Origin: Sphingopyxis terrae subsp. terrae NBRC 15098 | GTDB taxonomy: Bacteria; Pseudomonadota; Alphaproteobacteria; Sphingomonadales; Sphingomonadaceae | Direction of reading: 5' to 3' | DNA: 64,000 nucleotides | NCBI RefSeq assembly: GCF_001610975.1 | Contig: NZ_CP013342.1 | Span: forward strand, 248,001-312,000 | In this document: positions 52,487 to 60,984 of the stretch, piece by piece | Position numbering within the stretch: position 1 is the stretch's first letter | Layout: each line of letters starts with the position of its first letter | Position numbers and translations under genes: made by a program | The notes under the pieces: generated by a model | Databases searched by the model: none | The model's input: only the letters and a program-made list of their open reading frames with translations | What the model was told of the DNA's origin: nothing

Positions 52487-52843
52487 TCAGGGCCGCGGGC
52501 CGAACGCCGCGCGCTGGGCCTTTTTGGCGCGATCCCACCAGGCGCGGCGGATGACGTCGGCGACCCGGCCGGGATCGGCGGGCGCGAAGCGAACGAGCAG
52601 GCCGGGCCAGCCTTCATAATGCGGGGTTTGCCAGAAGATACCGGGGTCGGTTTCAAGCAACAGCTCCTTTTCCTCGATCGGGCACATGACGTGAAAACTG
52701 CCGGCCTCGCGGCCCGGCGAAACGAAGGCCTTGCCGTTCACTTTCGGGCAAGGAGTGCCATAGAAGAGCGCCATTTCGACATCGGGCAGTGCGCAGGCAA
52801 AGGCGACGACATCGTCCCAGTCAACGAAACGGAAGGCGCTCAC
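52487..52843 (-). CDS. MmcQ/YjbR family protein
   Basis: 118 residues from a GTG at 52843 that overlaps the rarA stop as GTGA, with GGAGGA upstream inside the end of rarA. The family pattern is present: VDWDDVVAFACALPDVEMALFYG, PCPKVNGKAFVS, EEKELLLETDPGIFWQTPHYEGWPGLLVRF. Known: a small fold with a cyclin-like/double-wing arrangement, DNA binding suggested for some members, function unsettled. The start four codons into the family's usual N-terminus and the overlap with rarA support translational coupling. Confidence 0.85.
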   Translation of the reverse strand: MSAFRFVDWDDVVAFACALPDVEMALFYGTPCPKVNGKAFVSPGREAGSFHVMCPIEEKELLLETDPGIFWQTPHYEGWPGLLVRFAPADPGRVADVIRRAWWDRAKKAQRAAFGPRP

Positions 52844-54165
52844 TGCTCCTCCCGCGCGGCGCGGCGGCGCTCGTCCCACCAGGCGATGCGCTCGGCGACG
52901 CGCTTTTCGAAACCGCGATCGACGGGCCGATAGAAGGTCGCGGGCGCCATGGTATCGGGCCAGTAATTGTCGCCCGAAAAGCCGTCGGGGGCATCATGGT
53001 CATAGGCATAGCCTGCGCCATAGCCTAGATCCTTCATCAGCTTGGTCGGCGCATTGAGAATGTTCGCGGGGGGCGCAAGCGAGCCGGTTTCGCGCGCCGC
53101 GGCCCACGCCGCCTTTTGCGCAGCATAGGCGGCGTTCGATTTGGGCGCGGTCGCGAGATAGAGACACGCCTGCACGATCGCGAGCTCGCCCTCGGGCGAG
53201 CCGAGAAACTGATAGGCGTCCTTGGCGGCAAGGCATTGGGTCAGCGCCTGCGGATCGGCGAGCCCGATATCCTCGCTCGCAAAGCGGACGAGGCGGCGCA
53301 GGACATAAAGTGGTTCCTCCCCCGCGACGAGCATGCGCGCAAGCCAATAGAGCGCCGCTTGCGGATCCGATCCGCGCAGCGATTTGTGCAGCGCCGAGAT
53401 CAGATTGTAATGACCGTCACGGTCCTTGTCGTAGACCGGCATGCGGCGGTGCAGGAATTGCGCAAGCTGGACCGCGTCGAGCGGATCGGCGATCGCTGCC
53501 GCGAACAGGGTTTCGACCTGGTTGAGCAGGAAGCGCCCGTCACCGTCCGCGCTGGCGATCAGCGCCGCCCGCGCGTCCGCGGTCACCGGCAGGCTCCGCC
53601 CGACATCCGCTTCTGCGCGTTCGACAAGCAGCGCGAGCGCCGCTTCATCGAGCCGGTGCAGCACCAGCACCTGCGCGCGGCTGAGCAATGCGGCGTTCAG
53701 CGCAAAACTTGGGTTCTCGGTTGTCGCGCCGACGAGCACGACCGTCCCGCGCTCGACAAAAGGCAGGAAGCCGTCCTGCTGCGCGCGGTTGAAGCGGTGA
53801 ATCTCGTCGACGAAAAGCAGCGTGCGCTTGCCCGCAGCCGCCATCTTCTCGGCTTCGGCAAACGCCTTTTTAAGGTCGGCGACGCCCGAAAACACCGCCG
53901 ACAACGGCGCGAAGCGCATCCCCACAGCTTCGGCCAGCAGCCGCGCGATCGTCGTCTTGCCCGTGCCCGGCGGCCCCCACAGGATGATCGACGACAATTG
54001 CCCCGCCGCAACCATGCGCCCGATCGCGCCCTCGGCGCCGGTCAGATGCTCCTGTCCGACGACATCGGCGAGGCTGCGCGGGCGCAACCGTTCGGCGAGC
54101 GGAACCGGCCCGGTGGCATCGGCTGCCCCGACCGGCGCATCGTTGCCGAACAGATCCCCGGCCAT
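52840..54165 (-). CDS. rarA: Replication-associated recombination protein RarA (MgsA)
   Basis: 441 residues. AAA+ ATPase: Walker A GPPGTGKTT (about 64-72), Walker B LLFVDEIHRFNR (Asp120-Glu121), sensor region VLVGATTENPSFALNAALLSR. The C-terminal tetramerisation part contains YNLISALHKSLRGSDPQAALYWLARMLVAGE and ASEDIGLADPQAL, diagnostic of RarA/MgsA/WRNIP1. It acts at stalled replication forks with SSB. GGAGG precedes the ATG and overlaps the end of the glycosyltransferase gene, six bases away, so translation is probably coupled. Confidence 0.96.
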   Translation of the reverse strand: MAGDLFGNDAPVGAADATGPVPLAERLRPRSLADVVGQEHLTGAEGAIGRMVAAGQLSSIILWGPPGTGKTTIARLLAEAVGMRFAPLSAVFSGVADLKKAFAEAEKMAAAGKRTLLFVDEIHRFNRAQQDGFLPFVERGTVVLVGATTENPSFALNAALLSRAQVLVLHRLDEAALALLVERAEADVGRSLPVTADARAALIASADGDGRFLLNQVETLFAAAIADPLDAVQLAQFLHRRMPVYDKDRDGHYNLISALHKSLRGSDPQAALYWLARMLVAGEEPLYVLRRLVRFASEDIGLADPQALTQCLAAKDAYQFLGSPEGELAIVQACLYLATAPKSNAAYAAQKAAWAAARETGSLAPPANILNAPTKLMKDLGYGAGYAYDHDAPDGFSGDNYWPDTMAPATFYRPVDRGFEKRVAERIAWWDERRRAAREEQ

Positions 54166-54171
54166 GCCGCG

Positions 54172-55329
54172 CTACCTCCGCTGCCGCTGCTTCTGGCGGA
54201 TCAGCCGCAAATAGGTGTCGGCAACCGACTGATTGATCGCGTCCCATTCATAGGCCATGCTTTCGGCCAGCGCCGCCGCACCATGCGCCGCGCGCAGCCC
54301 GGCATCGGTGCAATAGCGCTCAAGGTCGTCGGCAAAGCCGGTGATCGACCCCGGATCGACGAGATAGCCCGTCTGGCCATGCTTGACGATGCTGGCGCTG
54401 CCCGTCGCGCGCGCTGCGACCACCGGCAGGCCGCACGCCATCGCTTCCAGCGTCACATTGCCGAAGGTTTCGGTGACGGACGGGTTGAACAGCATATCGC
54501 ACGACGCGATTGCCCGTGCGAGATTGGGACCGCCCTGAAAGCCGACGAATTTCGCCTGCGGGAGCCGCGATTCGAACCAGTCGCCCGCGGGGCCTTCGCC
54601 GATCACGACGACCTGATGGCGGACCTTGCGGCGTTCGAGCACGTCGATCGTGTCGGCGAAAACGTCGAGCCCCTTTTCCATGACCAGCCGTCCGAGGAAA
54701 GCGATGACGGGCATGTCGTCGGCGAGGCCCCATGACTGGCGCCAGCTCGCCTCGCGCCTGTCGGGCCGGAAAATGTCGCGCTCGACGCCGCGCGTCCAGA
54801 TGCCGATGTCATAGTTCATCCGCTGTTCGCGCAGCACCTGCGCAAAGCTTTCCGACGGCGCGATCAGCGCGTCGCAGCGCCGGTAGAGCCGGCGCAGCCA
54901 CGCGACCATAATCGGTTCGAGGAAGGACAGGTTGTAATATCGGAAATAGGTTTCGAAGCGTGTGTGCACCGAACAGGCGACTGGGATATTGCGCCGCCGA
55001 GCCCACGCCGCCACTTGCCGCGAAACGCGGTCGGGGCTGGAGATATGCAGGATATTGGGCGCGAATTTCGCGATATCCTCGCGCACGCGGGCCGAGAAAT
55101 GAAGCGGAATGCGATATTCGGGGCGGTTCGGGATCGCCATCGACGGCACGCTGACAAGATCGCCGGTCGGTTCGAAATCGGGTTCGGCAACCGTCGGCGA
55201 ATAGACGCGCACCGATGCGCCCTGGCGTAGCAGATAGCCTACAAGGCGGTTGAGCGCCTTGTTCGCGCCATCGACCGTCATATTGTAATTTCCGCTGAAC
55301 AGCGCGATGCGAAGGTCCGAAACGTCCAT
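54172..55329 (-). CDS. GT4-family glycosyltransferase
   Basis: 385 residues from the ATG at 55329 (MDVSDLRIALFSGNYNMTVDGANKAL). The GT-B fold shows an N-terminal Gly-rich acceptor side (VDGANKALNRLVGYLLRQG), the inter-domain AFLGRLVMEKGLDVFADTI, and the C-terminal donor-binding EX7E motif SVTETFGNVTLEAMACGLPVV with a conserved following Arg/Ala stretch. Likely a hexosyl- or mannosyltransferase using a nucleotide-sugar donor and a lipid acceptor, but the acceptor cannot be read. A longer upstream frame overlaps the corC-like gene and is rejected. Confidence 0.9.
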   Translation of the reverse strand: MDVSDLRIALFSGNYNMTVDGANKALNRLVGYLLRQGASVRVYSPTVAEPDFEPTGDLVSVPSMAIPNRPEYRIPLHFSARVREDIAKFAPNILHISSPDRVSRQVAAWARRRNIPVACSVHTRFETYFRYYNLSFLEPIMVAWLRRLYRRCDALIAPSESFAQVLREQRMNYDIGIWTRGVERDIFRPDRREASWRQSWGLADDMPVIAFLGRLVMEKGLDVFADTIDVLERRKVRHQVVVIGEGPAGDWFESRLPQAKFVGFQGGPNLARAIASCDMLFNPSVTETFGNVTLEAMACGLPVVAARATGSASIVKHGQTGYLVDPGSITGFADDLERYCTDAGLRAAHGAAALAESMAYEWDAINQSVADTYLRLIRQKQRQRR

Positions 55330-55369
55330 CCGGTTTGCGCTAGTCCTTTGCCCCGTCAAAGGCAATTCG

Positions 55370-56311
55370 TCAGAAGTCGGCGCCGCGGTCGGCCGAGGCT
55401 TCCAGGTCGACAACCACCGGCGGATGCAGGCGCAGACGATGGACGCGCTTTTCATCGGCCTCAGTGATTTCGATGCGCCACCCGCTCGAGTGGTGCAGCA
55501 CCTCGCCGACCGCCGGGACATGCCCCGCGAGCACCGCAGCGAGGCCGCCGAGCGTGTCGACATCTTCGTCGACTTCGGCAAGGCGCGGGTCGATTACTTC
55601 GCCAATATCGTCGAGTTCGGCGCGCGCATCGGCGTCCCAGCAGCCGTCGGCGCCGGGCACGAACAGCGCGGTCGGCTCGTCGTCATGCTCATCCTCGATC
55701 TCACCGACGATTTCCTCGACCAGATCTTCGATCGTGACCAGGCCGTCGGTGCCCGAATATTCGTCGATGACGATCGCGAGGTGCGTGCGCTTCGCGCGCA
55801 TTTCAGCGAGCAGGTCGAGCACGCCCATCGATTGCGGCACATAGAGCGGCTGACGCAACAGGTCGAGCAGCGGCGGCGGCGTGCGCCCTTCGGCCAGGAC
55901 CGCGAACACGTCCTTGACGTGGATCATCCCGACGACCTCGTCGAGCGTTTCGCGATAGACCGGCAGGCGGCTGTGCCCCGCATCGGCAAAGATCGCGACG
56001 ATTTCCTCGAAGCTGGCGCTTTCCGAAATCGCGATGATCTCGCCGCGCGGCACCGCCACATCGTCGACCGTCTGTTCGCCGAAATGCAGCAGGTTGCGCA
56101 GCATCTTGCGTTCGATGGGCGACAGATCGCCGACGATGCTGCTGCCGCGGCGCTCGGCGCCCTCTTCCTCGGCCTCGTCGATGACCTCTTCGATCTGCTC
56201 GCGCAGCGACGGTTCGCTGTTACCGCCGAACAGCAACGTCCGTATTCCGGCCCACAGGCCGGACCTACTGTCCTCTTCCGATCGGGTCGAAGACCCCTGC
56301 TCGTCGGGCAT
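55370..56311 (-). CDS. CorC/HlyC-type CBS-domain protein
   Basis: 313 residues. Two CBS domains (FGEQTVDDVAVPRGEIIAISESASFEEIVAIF and GHSRLPVYRETLDEVVGMIHVKDVF, then MRAKRTHLAIVIDEYSGTDGLVTIEDLVEEIVGEI) are followed by the C-terminal CorC_HlyC transporter-associated domain (LPAVLAGHVPAVGEVLHHSSGWRIEITEADEKRVHRLRL-like end). No membrane segment, so a cytosolic regulator of ion homeostasis (Mg/Co efflux in known cases). It lies 17 bases after ybeY, the usual ybeY-corC arrangement. The gene ends at a CBS-linker acidic stretch (EDEHDDEP). Confidence 0.93.
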   Translation of the reverse strand: MPDEQGSSTRSEEDSRSGLWAGIRTLLFGGNSEPSLREQIEEVIDEAEEEGAERRGSSIVGDLSPIERKMLRNLLHFGEQTVDDVAVPRGEIIAISESASFEEIVAIFADAGHSRLPVYRETLDEVVGMIHVKDVFAVLAEGRTPPPLLDLLRQPLYVPQSMGVLDLLAEMRAKRTHLAIVIDEYSGTDGLVTIEDLVEEIVGEIEDEHDDEPTALFVPGADGCWDADARAELDDIGEVIDPRLAEVDEDVDTLGGLAAVLAGHVPAVGEVLHHSSGWRIEITEADEKRVHRLRLHPPVVVDLEASADRGADF

Positions 56312-56328
56312 GTCTCTCGCTTTTGCCG

Positions 56329-56835
56329 TTAATCCTGCACCGCATATGGATTGGCGATGCCCAGCGATGCAAGGGCTTTCACTTCCAAAGCCTCCATCGC
56401 CTCGGCGCCATGATCGTCGACATGGTCATAACCGACCAGATGCAGCATCCCGTGCACGATCAGATGAGTCGCATGATCGGCGACCGAAACCCCCTTCTCC
56501 GCGGCCTCCCGCACGCAGGTTTCGCGCGCCAGCACGATGTCGCCGAGCAATATCTCGCCATCGTCGCTGTTGCTCATCGTTTCGAGAAGATCGGGCTGGA
56601 CCTGCGGGAAGGACAGGACGTTGGTCGGCTTGTCCTTCCCGCGGAAATCGCGGTTGAGCGCGTGAACTTCATCATCGTTGGTCAGGCGGATCGCCACCTC
56701 GACAAGCGGCGCGGCATCGGCCAGCGCGGCGTAAGGCGTCAGCGCGAGCGCGGCCGCGGCCGCCTCACCGGCGCGCACCTGCCAATCGAGATCGTCGGGC
56801 CAGGGGCTGGCCTCGTGCGTTTCGACGCTCAGCAT
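56329..56835 (-). CDS. ybeY: Endoribonuclease YbeY (rRNA maturation)
   Basis: 168 residues. The zinc-binding HxxxHxxxxxH motif is present as HLIVHGMLHLVGYDH near the C-terminus. RDFRGKDKPTNVLSFPQ is the family's conserved upstream segment. A long N-terminal region precedes it. YbeY is a single-strand endoribonuclease needed for 16S rRNA 3'-end processing and ribosome quality control. phoH normally lies next to it; here about 5 kb of other genes intervenes. Confidence 0.95.
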   Translation of the reverse strand: MLSVETHEASPWPDDLDWQVRAGEAAAAALALTPYAALADAAPLVEVAIRLTNDDEVHALNRDFRGKDKPTNVLSFPQVQPDLLETMSNSDDGEILLGDIVLARETCVREAAEKGVSVADHATHLIVHGMLHLVGYDHVDDHGAEAMEALEVKALASLGIANPYAVQD

Positions 56836-56953
56836 GGCCGGATCGCGGCCGCGGGCCGGCTGCGCTTGTCAACGGAGAGAATCGGCGTGATCATTGCCCC
56901 TCGCTACTGCCGCACCGCGCCATGCGCCATGCGAAACTGCTTGCCCACGCCTG

Positions 56954-59038
56954 TTACGGCGGCGGGGCCGGTGCCGGCTGGGGCTGCGCCGACGGAGTTG
57001 CCGGTGTCGGGGGCGGCCCTTGCCTCGAGGGTGGCTGACGGTCACCGATCGGGAGGCGCAGATCGACGCGTGTGCCGCCGATTTCGGTGCTGATGACCGC
57101 ATTGCCGTCCTCGACCCCGATGCTCGTCTTGTCCCCGACCGGGATCGTCCCGATGTCGGGCACGTCAAGCGGCTGGACCGGTCCCGCAGGATCGGCAGCC
57201 GGCGGCGGCTTCTTCGGTTCGGCGCCGCGGCCGCTGGCCTGCACCATGAAATCGCGCCAGATTCGCGCCGGCACGCCGCCGCCGGTCACACCTTGCAGCG
57301 GCGAATTATCGTCGTTGCCCACCCACACGCCGACGACCAGCCCATCGGTATAGCCGATGAAATAGGCGTCGCGATTGTCCTGGCTCGTCCCCGTCTTGCC
57401 AAAGCCGGCGATCGGCAGCCGCGCCGCGCGCCCGGTACCGCGATTGACGACGGCGCCCAGCATATCCTCTATCCCGTCATGCTCGCGCGCCGAAAAATGG
57501 CTGGCCCCCCAGACCATATTTTCGAACCAGCCCTTGTCCTCGCTCTTGAAGGCGTGCGGCACGACCGGATAGGCGTTCGCCGCCACCGCAGCATAGGCGG
57601 CGGTCAGTTCCATCAACGTCATCGTCGAGGTACCGAGCGCCAGGCTCGGATCATCCTTGGCCAGCGGCGCGGTCACGCCCAGATCGCGCGCCATCGCGAT
57701 GACGCGGTCATCGCCCACCTCCTGCAGCAGTCGCACCGCCGCGACGTTGCTCGAGGTCGCGAAGGCGTCTTCCAGCGTGATGCTCGGCGAATAGATGCCG
57801 CTGGCGTTTTTCGGCCGATAGGTGCCGGTTTCGATCGGCCCGTTGGCGATGCGGTCGTCGGGGCGCCAGCCCTTGCGCAGCGCCGCGAGATAGACGAACA
57901 GCTTGAAGGTCGATCCGGGCTGGCGCCGTGCCTGCGTAGCACGGTTGAACGGCGATGCGGCATAGTCGCGCCCGCCGATCATCGCGACGACCTCGCCATC
58001 GGGGCGCATCGCGACCAGCGCCACCTGCGATTTGCCGAGCGCGGCGCGATTGACCGCACGCCGCGCCGCCGCCTGCAAACGGGCGTCGAGCGTCGTCGTG
58101 ATCGTCTGGCGCGCATAGCCGATGTCGCTTAGCTTGCGGGCCTGCGGCAGCGCCCAGTCGGCGAAATAGGTGCCGGTGGGCAGGTCGTCGCGCTCGCGCA
58201 CGTCGATACGCGGCGGCCGCATCGCTTTCGCCTCGGCTGCGGTCAGATAACCCTCGCGCGCCATCGCCTGCACGACCAGCCGCATCCGCTTTTCAGCCAG
58301 ATCGGGGTTCTTGGTCGGGGCGAGCCGCGACGGCGCCTGCACCAGCCCCGCCAGCATCGCCGCCTGCGCCGGGGTCAGCTTTTCGGGCTGGCGATAGAAA
58401 TAATGGAGCGACGCGGCGCGCAAACCATAGGTGTTATCGCCGAAATAGGCGTTCGACAGATAGCGTTCGAGGATCTCGTCCTTGGTCAGCCAGGCTTCGA
58501 GCCAGAAGGCGATCAGCGCCTCGCGCGCCTTGCGGCCCAGCGTACGCTTGGGCGTCAGGAAGGTGAATTTGGCGAGCTGCTGCGTGATCGTGCTGCCGCC
58601 CTGCGTGCGGCCGCCGGTAACATTGCTCCACACCGCCCGCGCGACGCTGCGCGGATCGACGCCCCAATGATTGTAGAAACGGCGGTCCTCGATCGCGATG
58701 AAGGCCTGCGTGACATGATCGGGCAGGTCGGCGACCTTCACTGGCTTGTCGACTACCGCACCGATGCGCGCGATCGGGGTGCCGTTCGATGCGAGCAGGG
58801 TAATCTGCGGCGGCGCAATCGGTTCGAGCGATTTCGACAGCGGCGCCGTAATCGCCAGCCAGCCGACGAGCAGGATGAAGAGGACCGCAAAGGCCGCAAT
58901 GCCGCGCGACAGCCAGCGCAGCCATCGTGGCCGCGGCTTCTTCGCGCCCGCCGGCGTCGCAGGCGTTTCGGCAAGCGGAAACAGCGGTTCTTCAATCGCC
59001 GGAGGCGGAGGATCATCGGAAAACGGGAAAGCGGTCAT
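56954..59038 (-). CDS. Class A penicillin-binding protein (PBP1A family)
   Basis: 694 residues from the ATG at 59038 (a TTG start 13 codons upstream is less likely). One N-terminal membrane anchor (GIAAFAVLFILLVGWLAITAPL). The GT51 glycosyltransferase domain has EDRRFYNHWGVDPR, GGSTITQQLAKF and ARKAREALIAFWLEAWLTKDEILERYLSNAYFG. The transpeptidase domain has STFK (QPGSTFKLFVYL), SSN (TSSNVAAVRLLQ) and KTGTSQD. The C-terminus is a Pro/Pro-Ala-rich tail (PPTPATPSAQPQPAPAPPP). It makes and crosslinks peptidoglycan at the inner membrane; it is the first gene of the minus-strand block leading into ybeY. Confidence 0.95.
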   Translation of the reverse strand: MTAFPFSDDPPPPAIEEPLFPLAETPATPAGAKKPRPRWLRWLSRGIAAFAVLFILLVGWLAITAPLSKSLEPIAPPQITLLASNGTPIARIGAVVDKPVKVADLPDHVTQAFIAIEDRRFYNHWGVDPRSVARAVWSNVTGGRTQGGSTITQQLAKFTFLTPKRTLGRKAREALIAFWLEAWLTKDEILERYLSNAYFGDNTYGLRAASLHYFYRQPEKLTPAQAAMLAGLVQAPSRLAPTKNPDLAEKRMRLVVQAMAREGYLTAAEAKAMRPPRIDVRERDDLPTGTYFADWALPQARKLSDIGYARQTITTTLDARLQAAARRAVNRAALGKSQVALVAMRPDGEVVAMIGGRDYAASPFNRATQARRQPGSTFKLFVYLAALRKGWRPDDRIANGPIETGTYRPKNASGIYSPSITLEDAFATSSNVAAVRLLQEVGDDRVIAMARDLGVTAPLAKDDPSLALGTSTMTLMELTAAYAAVAANAYPVVPHAFKSEDKGWFENMVWGASHFSAREHDGIEDMLGAVVNRGTGRAARLPIAGFGKTGTSQDNRDAYFIGYTDGLVVGVWVGNDDNSPLQGVTGGGVPARIWRDFMVQASGRGAEPKKPPPAADPAGPVQPLDVPDIGTIPVGDKTSIGVEDGNAVISTEIGGTRVDLRLPIGDRQPPSRQGPPPTPATPSAQPQPAPAPPP

Positions 59039-59048
59039 TCTTCGCGCC

Positions 59049-59077
59049 GTATTACACGCCCAATACAGAGCGCGCAA
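59049..59077 (-). promoter_or_regulatory. Candidate promoter close to the PBP1A start
   Basis: TTGCGC, 17 bases, TAATAC. If used, the transcript would begin only a few bases before the ATG, implying an almost leaderless message, so this is tentative. Confidence 0.25.
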
Positions 59078-59111
59078 TCGCTCCTGCGGCGAAGCGCAAT
59101 CGGGCGGCGCT

Positions 59112-59984
59112 TCAGTGCATGTGGCGCAGCTTGTCGGGGTTACGCACGATATAGATGCCGACGACCAGCCCGTCCTCGATTTCCAGCGCGGTCGTCTGAT
59201 ATTCGCCGTCGGCCTCGCGCGTCACGAAGCCGGGCAGTCCGTTGATCGTCCCGACCTCGACCAGCATTGAGGCATGTTTTCCGAACAGGACCGCCAGGCT
59301 GCGATGCACGCGCATGACGAGGTTGAAGCCGAGTACCGGCTGCATCGCCGCGGGCCGCTTGCCGCCGCCGTCGGACCACATGCCGACATCGGCCGCGAGC
59401 AGGCTGCCGAGCGCGCTCATGTCACCGCTCCGCGACGCCGCGAAGAAGGCGCTCGCGATTTCGAGTCCGCGCTCGCGCTCGAGCCGATAGCGCGGGCGCG
59501 CGTCGCGGACGTGGGCGCGGGCACGGGTCGCGAGCTGGCGCGTCGCCGCCGCATCGCGGCCAATCGTCGCCGCGACTTCGTCGAACCCGACGCCGAAGAC
59601 GTCATGGAGCAGAAAGGCTGCACGTTCGAGCGGCGACAGCCGTTCGAGCGCAAGCATCAGCGGCAGCGTAACATCGTCGTCGGGTTCCTCGCCGACGATC
59701 GGATCGGGGAGCCACGGCCCGACATAGGTTTCGCGCCGCGCCCGCGCCGATTTGAGCTGGTCGAGGCAGAGCCGCGTCACGGTACGCCGCAGAAAGGCAG
59801 CAGGCTCATGCACCGCCGCACGATCGGCGCCGAGCCAGCGGATGAAGGCGTCCTGCACCACATCCTCGGCATCGGCGACCGACCCGAGCATGCGATAGGC
59901 GACGCGCGTCAGCAGCGGACGCAGCGGGTCGAAACTCGCCGCCGCATCCGCCGCGTCCGCGTGCGAAGGTGCCGTCCCCGTCAC
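59112..59984 (-). CDS. ECF41-type RNA polymerase sigma factor with SnoaL-like tail
   Basis: 290 residues from a GTG at 59984 overlapping the stop of the AhpD-like gene (GTGA). Sigma regions 2 and 4 are present (YRMLGSVADAEDVVQDAFIRWL; LERLSPLERAAFLLHDVFGVGFDEVAATIGRD). The linker carries the ECF41-type WLPDP, and the C-terminal SnoaL-like domain carries DGGGKRPAAM, both signatures of the ECF41 group. Known: these sigma factors lack a separate anti-sigma; the C-terminal domain controls activity, and the gene is usually next to a carboxymuconolactone decarboxylase or oxidoreductase, which fits exactly here. The signal sensed is unknown. Confidence 0.92.
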   Translation of the reverse strand: MTGTAPSHADAADAAASFDPLRPLLTRVAYRMLGSVADAEDVVQDAFIRWLGADRAAVHEPAAFLRRTVTRLCLDQLKSARARRETYVGPWLPDPIVGEEPDDDVTLPLMLALERLSPLERAAFLLHDVFGVGFDEVAATIGRDAAATRQLATRARAHVRDARPRYRLERERGLEIASAFFAASRSGDMSALGSLLAADVGMWSDGGGKRPAAMQPVLGFNLVMRVHRSLAVLFGKHASMLVEVGTINGLPGFVTREADGEYQTTALEIEDGLVVGIYIVRNPDKLRHMH

Positions 59985-60433
59985 GCGGCGCGGGCCGGCT
60001 GTTCGTACCAAAGGTCGAAACCGACCGCGATGCGGTTCCATCCGTTGATGATGTTGATCATCAGCGTCAGCTTCACCTGTTCCTCCGGTGTGAATTCGGC
60101 CTCGAGCGCCGCCTTGGCTTCGCCCTGTGTGTGCCCCTGCGACAGGCGCGTCAAGGCGTCGGTCCAGGCGAGCGCCGCGCGTTCGCGAGGCGTATAGCAG
60201 GGCGCCTCGCGCCATGCCGCCAGCAGATAGATGCGCTGCTCGCTCTCGCCGCCGGCGCGCGCTTCGGCGGTGTGCATGTTGATGCAATTGGCGCAGCCGT
60301 TGACGATCGAGGCGCGGATCTTGACGAGTTCGATCAGGCTTTTCTCGAGGCTGTCCTGCACCGCGAGCGAAACCGCCATCCACTGCTTCATCAACTGCGG
60401 CGCTGCGGCGAAGGGGTCGGTTACCTTGGTCAT
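59981..60433 (-). CDS. Carboxymuconolactone decarboxylase/AhpD-like protein
   Basis: 150 residues from the ATG at 60433 (AAAGGAG upstream); a longer upstream frame is not supported. The AhpD-type redox motif is IVNGCANCINMH (Cys47, Cys50, His54), preceded by ELVKIRASIVNG. Then EARAGGESEQRIYLLAAWREAPCYTPRERAALAWTDALT, the usual AhpD-like helix order. Likely an alkylhydroperoxidase-type reductase. It is the expected partner and presumed target of the overlapping ECF41 sigma gene. Confidence 0.92.
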   Translation of the reverse strand: MTKVTDPFAAAPQLMKQWMAVSLAVQDSLEKSLIELVKIRASIVNGCANCINMHTAEARAGGESEQRIYLLAAWREAPCYTPRERAALAWTDALTRLSQGHTQGEAKAALEAEFTPEEQVKLTLMINIINGWNRIAVGFDLWYEQPARAA

Positions 60434-60571
60434 GTCATCACTCCTTTGTTCGGGTTGTGCCGACATGACGAGGCAGCGCCGGTCGATTGTGACATGGCGC
60501 GCGAATAAATTTCGCGGCGACGGCTTTTTGCGATAGCTTCGCCCATCGACAACGACCGAAGGGGGCGTGTG

Positions 60572-60955
60572 ATGAAGTTTCTCGATGGATATCGTGAACA
60601 GGCCTATGCGCTGCTGCGCATTGTCGCCGGCTTGCTGTTCCTCGCGCACGGAGTGCAGAAATTCTTCAATTTCCCGACCGATTTTCCGATGCCGCTCAAC
60701 CCGATGCTCTATGCCGCCGGAACGATCGAACTCGTCGCGGGCGCACTGATCATCATCGGCCTGTTCACGCGGCCCGCGGCCTTCATCGCCAGTGGAATGT
60801 CGGCGGTCGGTTATTGGGTCGCCCACGCGCCGAACGGGCTCTATCCGATCGTCAACGGCGGCGAGACGATCATCCTCTACACCTTCATCTTCCTGTTCAT
60901 CGCGACGCGCGGCGCCGGGATATGGAGCATCGACGCCAGCCGCTCCAAAGGCTGA
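60572..60955 (+). CDS. DoxX family membrane protein
   Basis: 127 residues from the ATG at 60572 (a GTG one codon earlier is an alternative). Four hydrophobic segments match DoxX: ALLRIVAGLLFLAHGVQKFF, AAGTIELVAGALIIIGLF, AAFIASGMSAVGYWVAHAP, TIILYTFIFLFIATRGAG. It is divergent from the AhpD-like gene across 138 bases. Known: DoxX proteins sit in the membrane and are linked to oxidative or sulfur stress in various bacteria, with no single proven reaction. With the ECF41 and AhpD-like genes it may form one stress-responsive unit (inference). Confidence 0.9.
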   Translation: MKFLDGYREQAYALLRIVAGLLFLAHGVQKFFNFPTDFPMPLNPMLYAAGTIELVAGALIIIGLFTRPAAFIASGMSAVGYWVAHAPNGLYPIVNGGETIILYTFIFLFIATRGAGIWSIDASRSKG

Positions 60956-60984
60956 ACGGCCTTGGCGTCAGGGCGCCGTAGCGC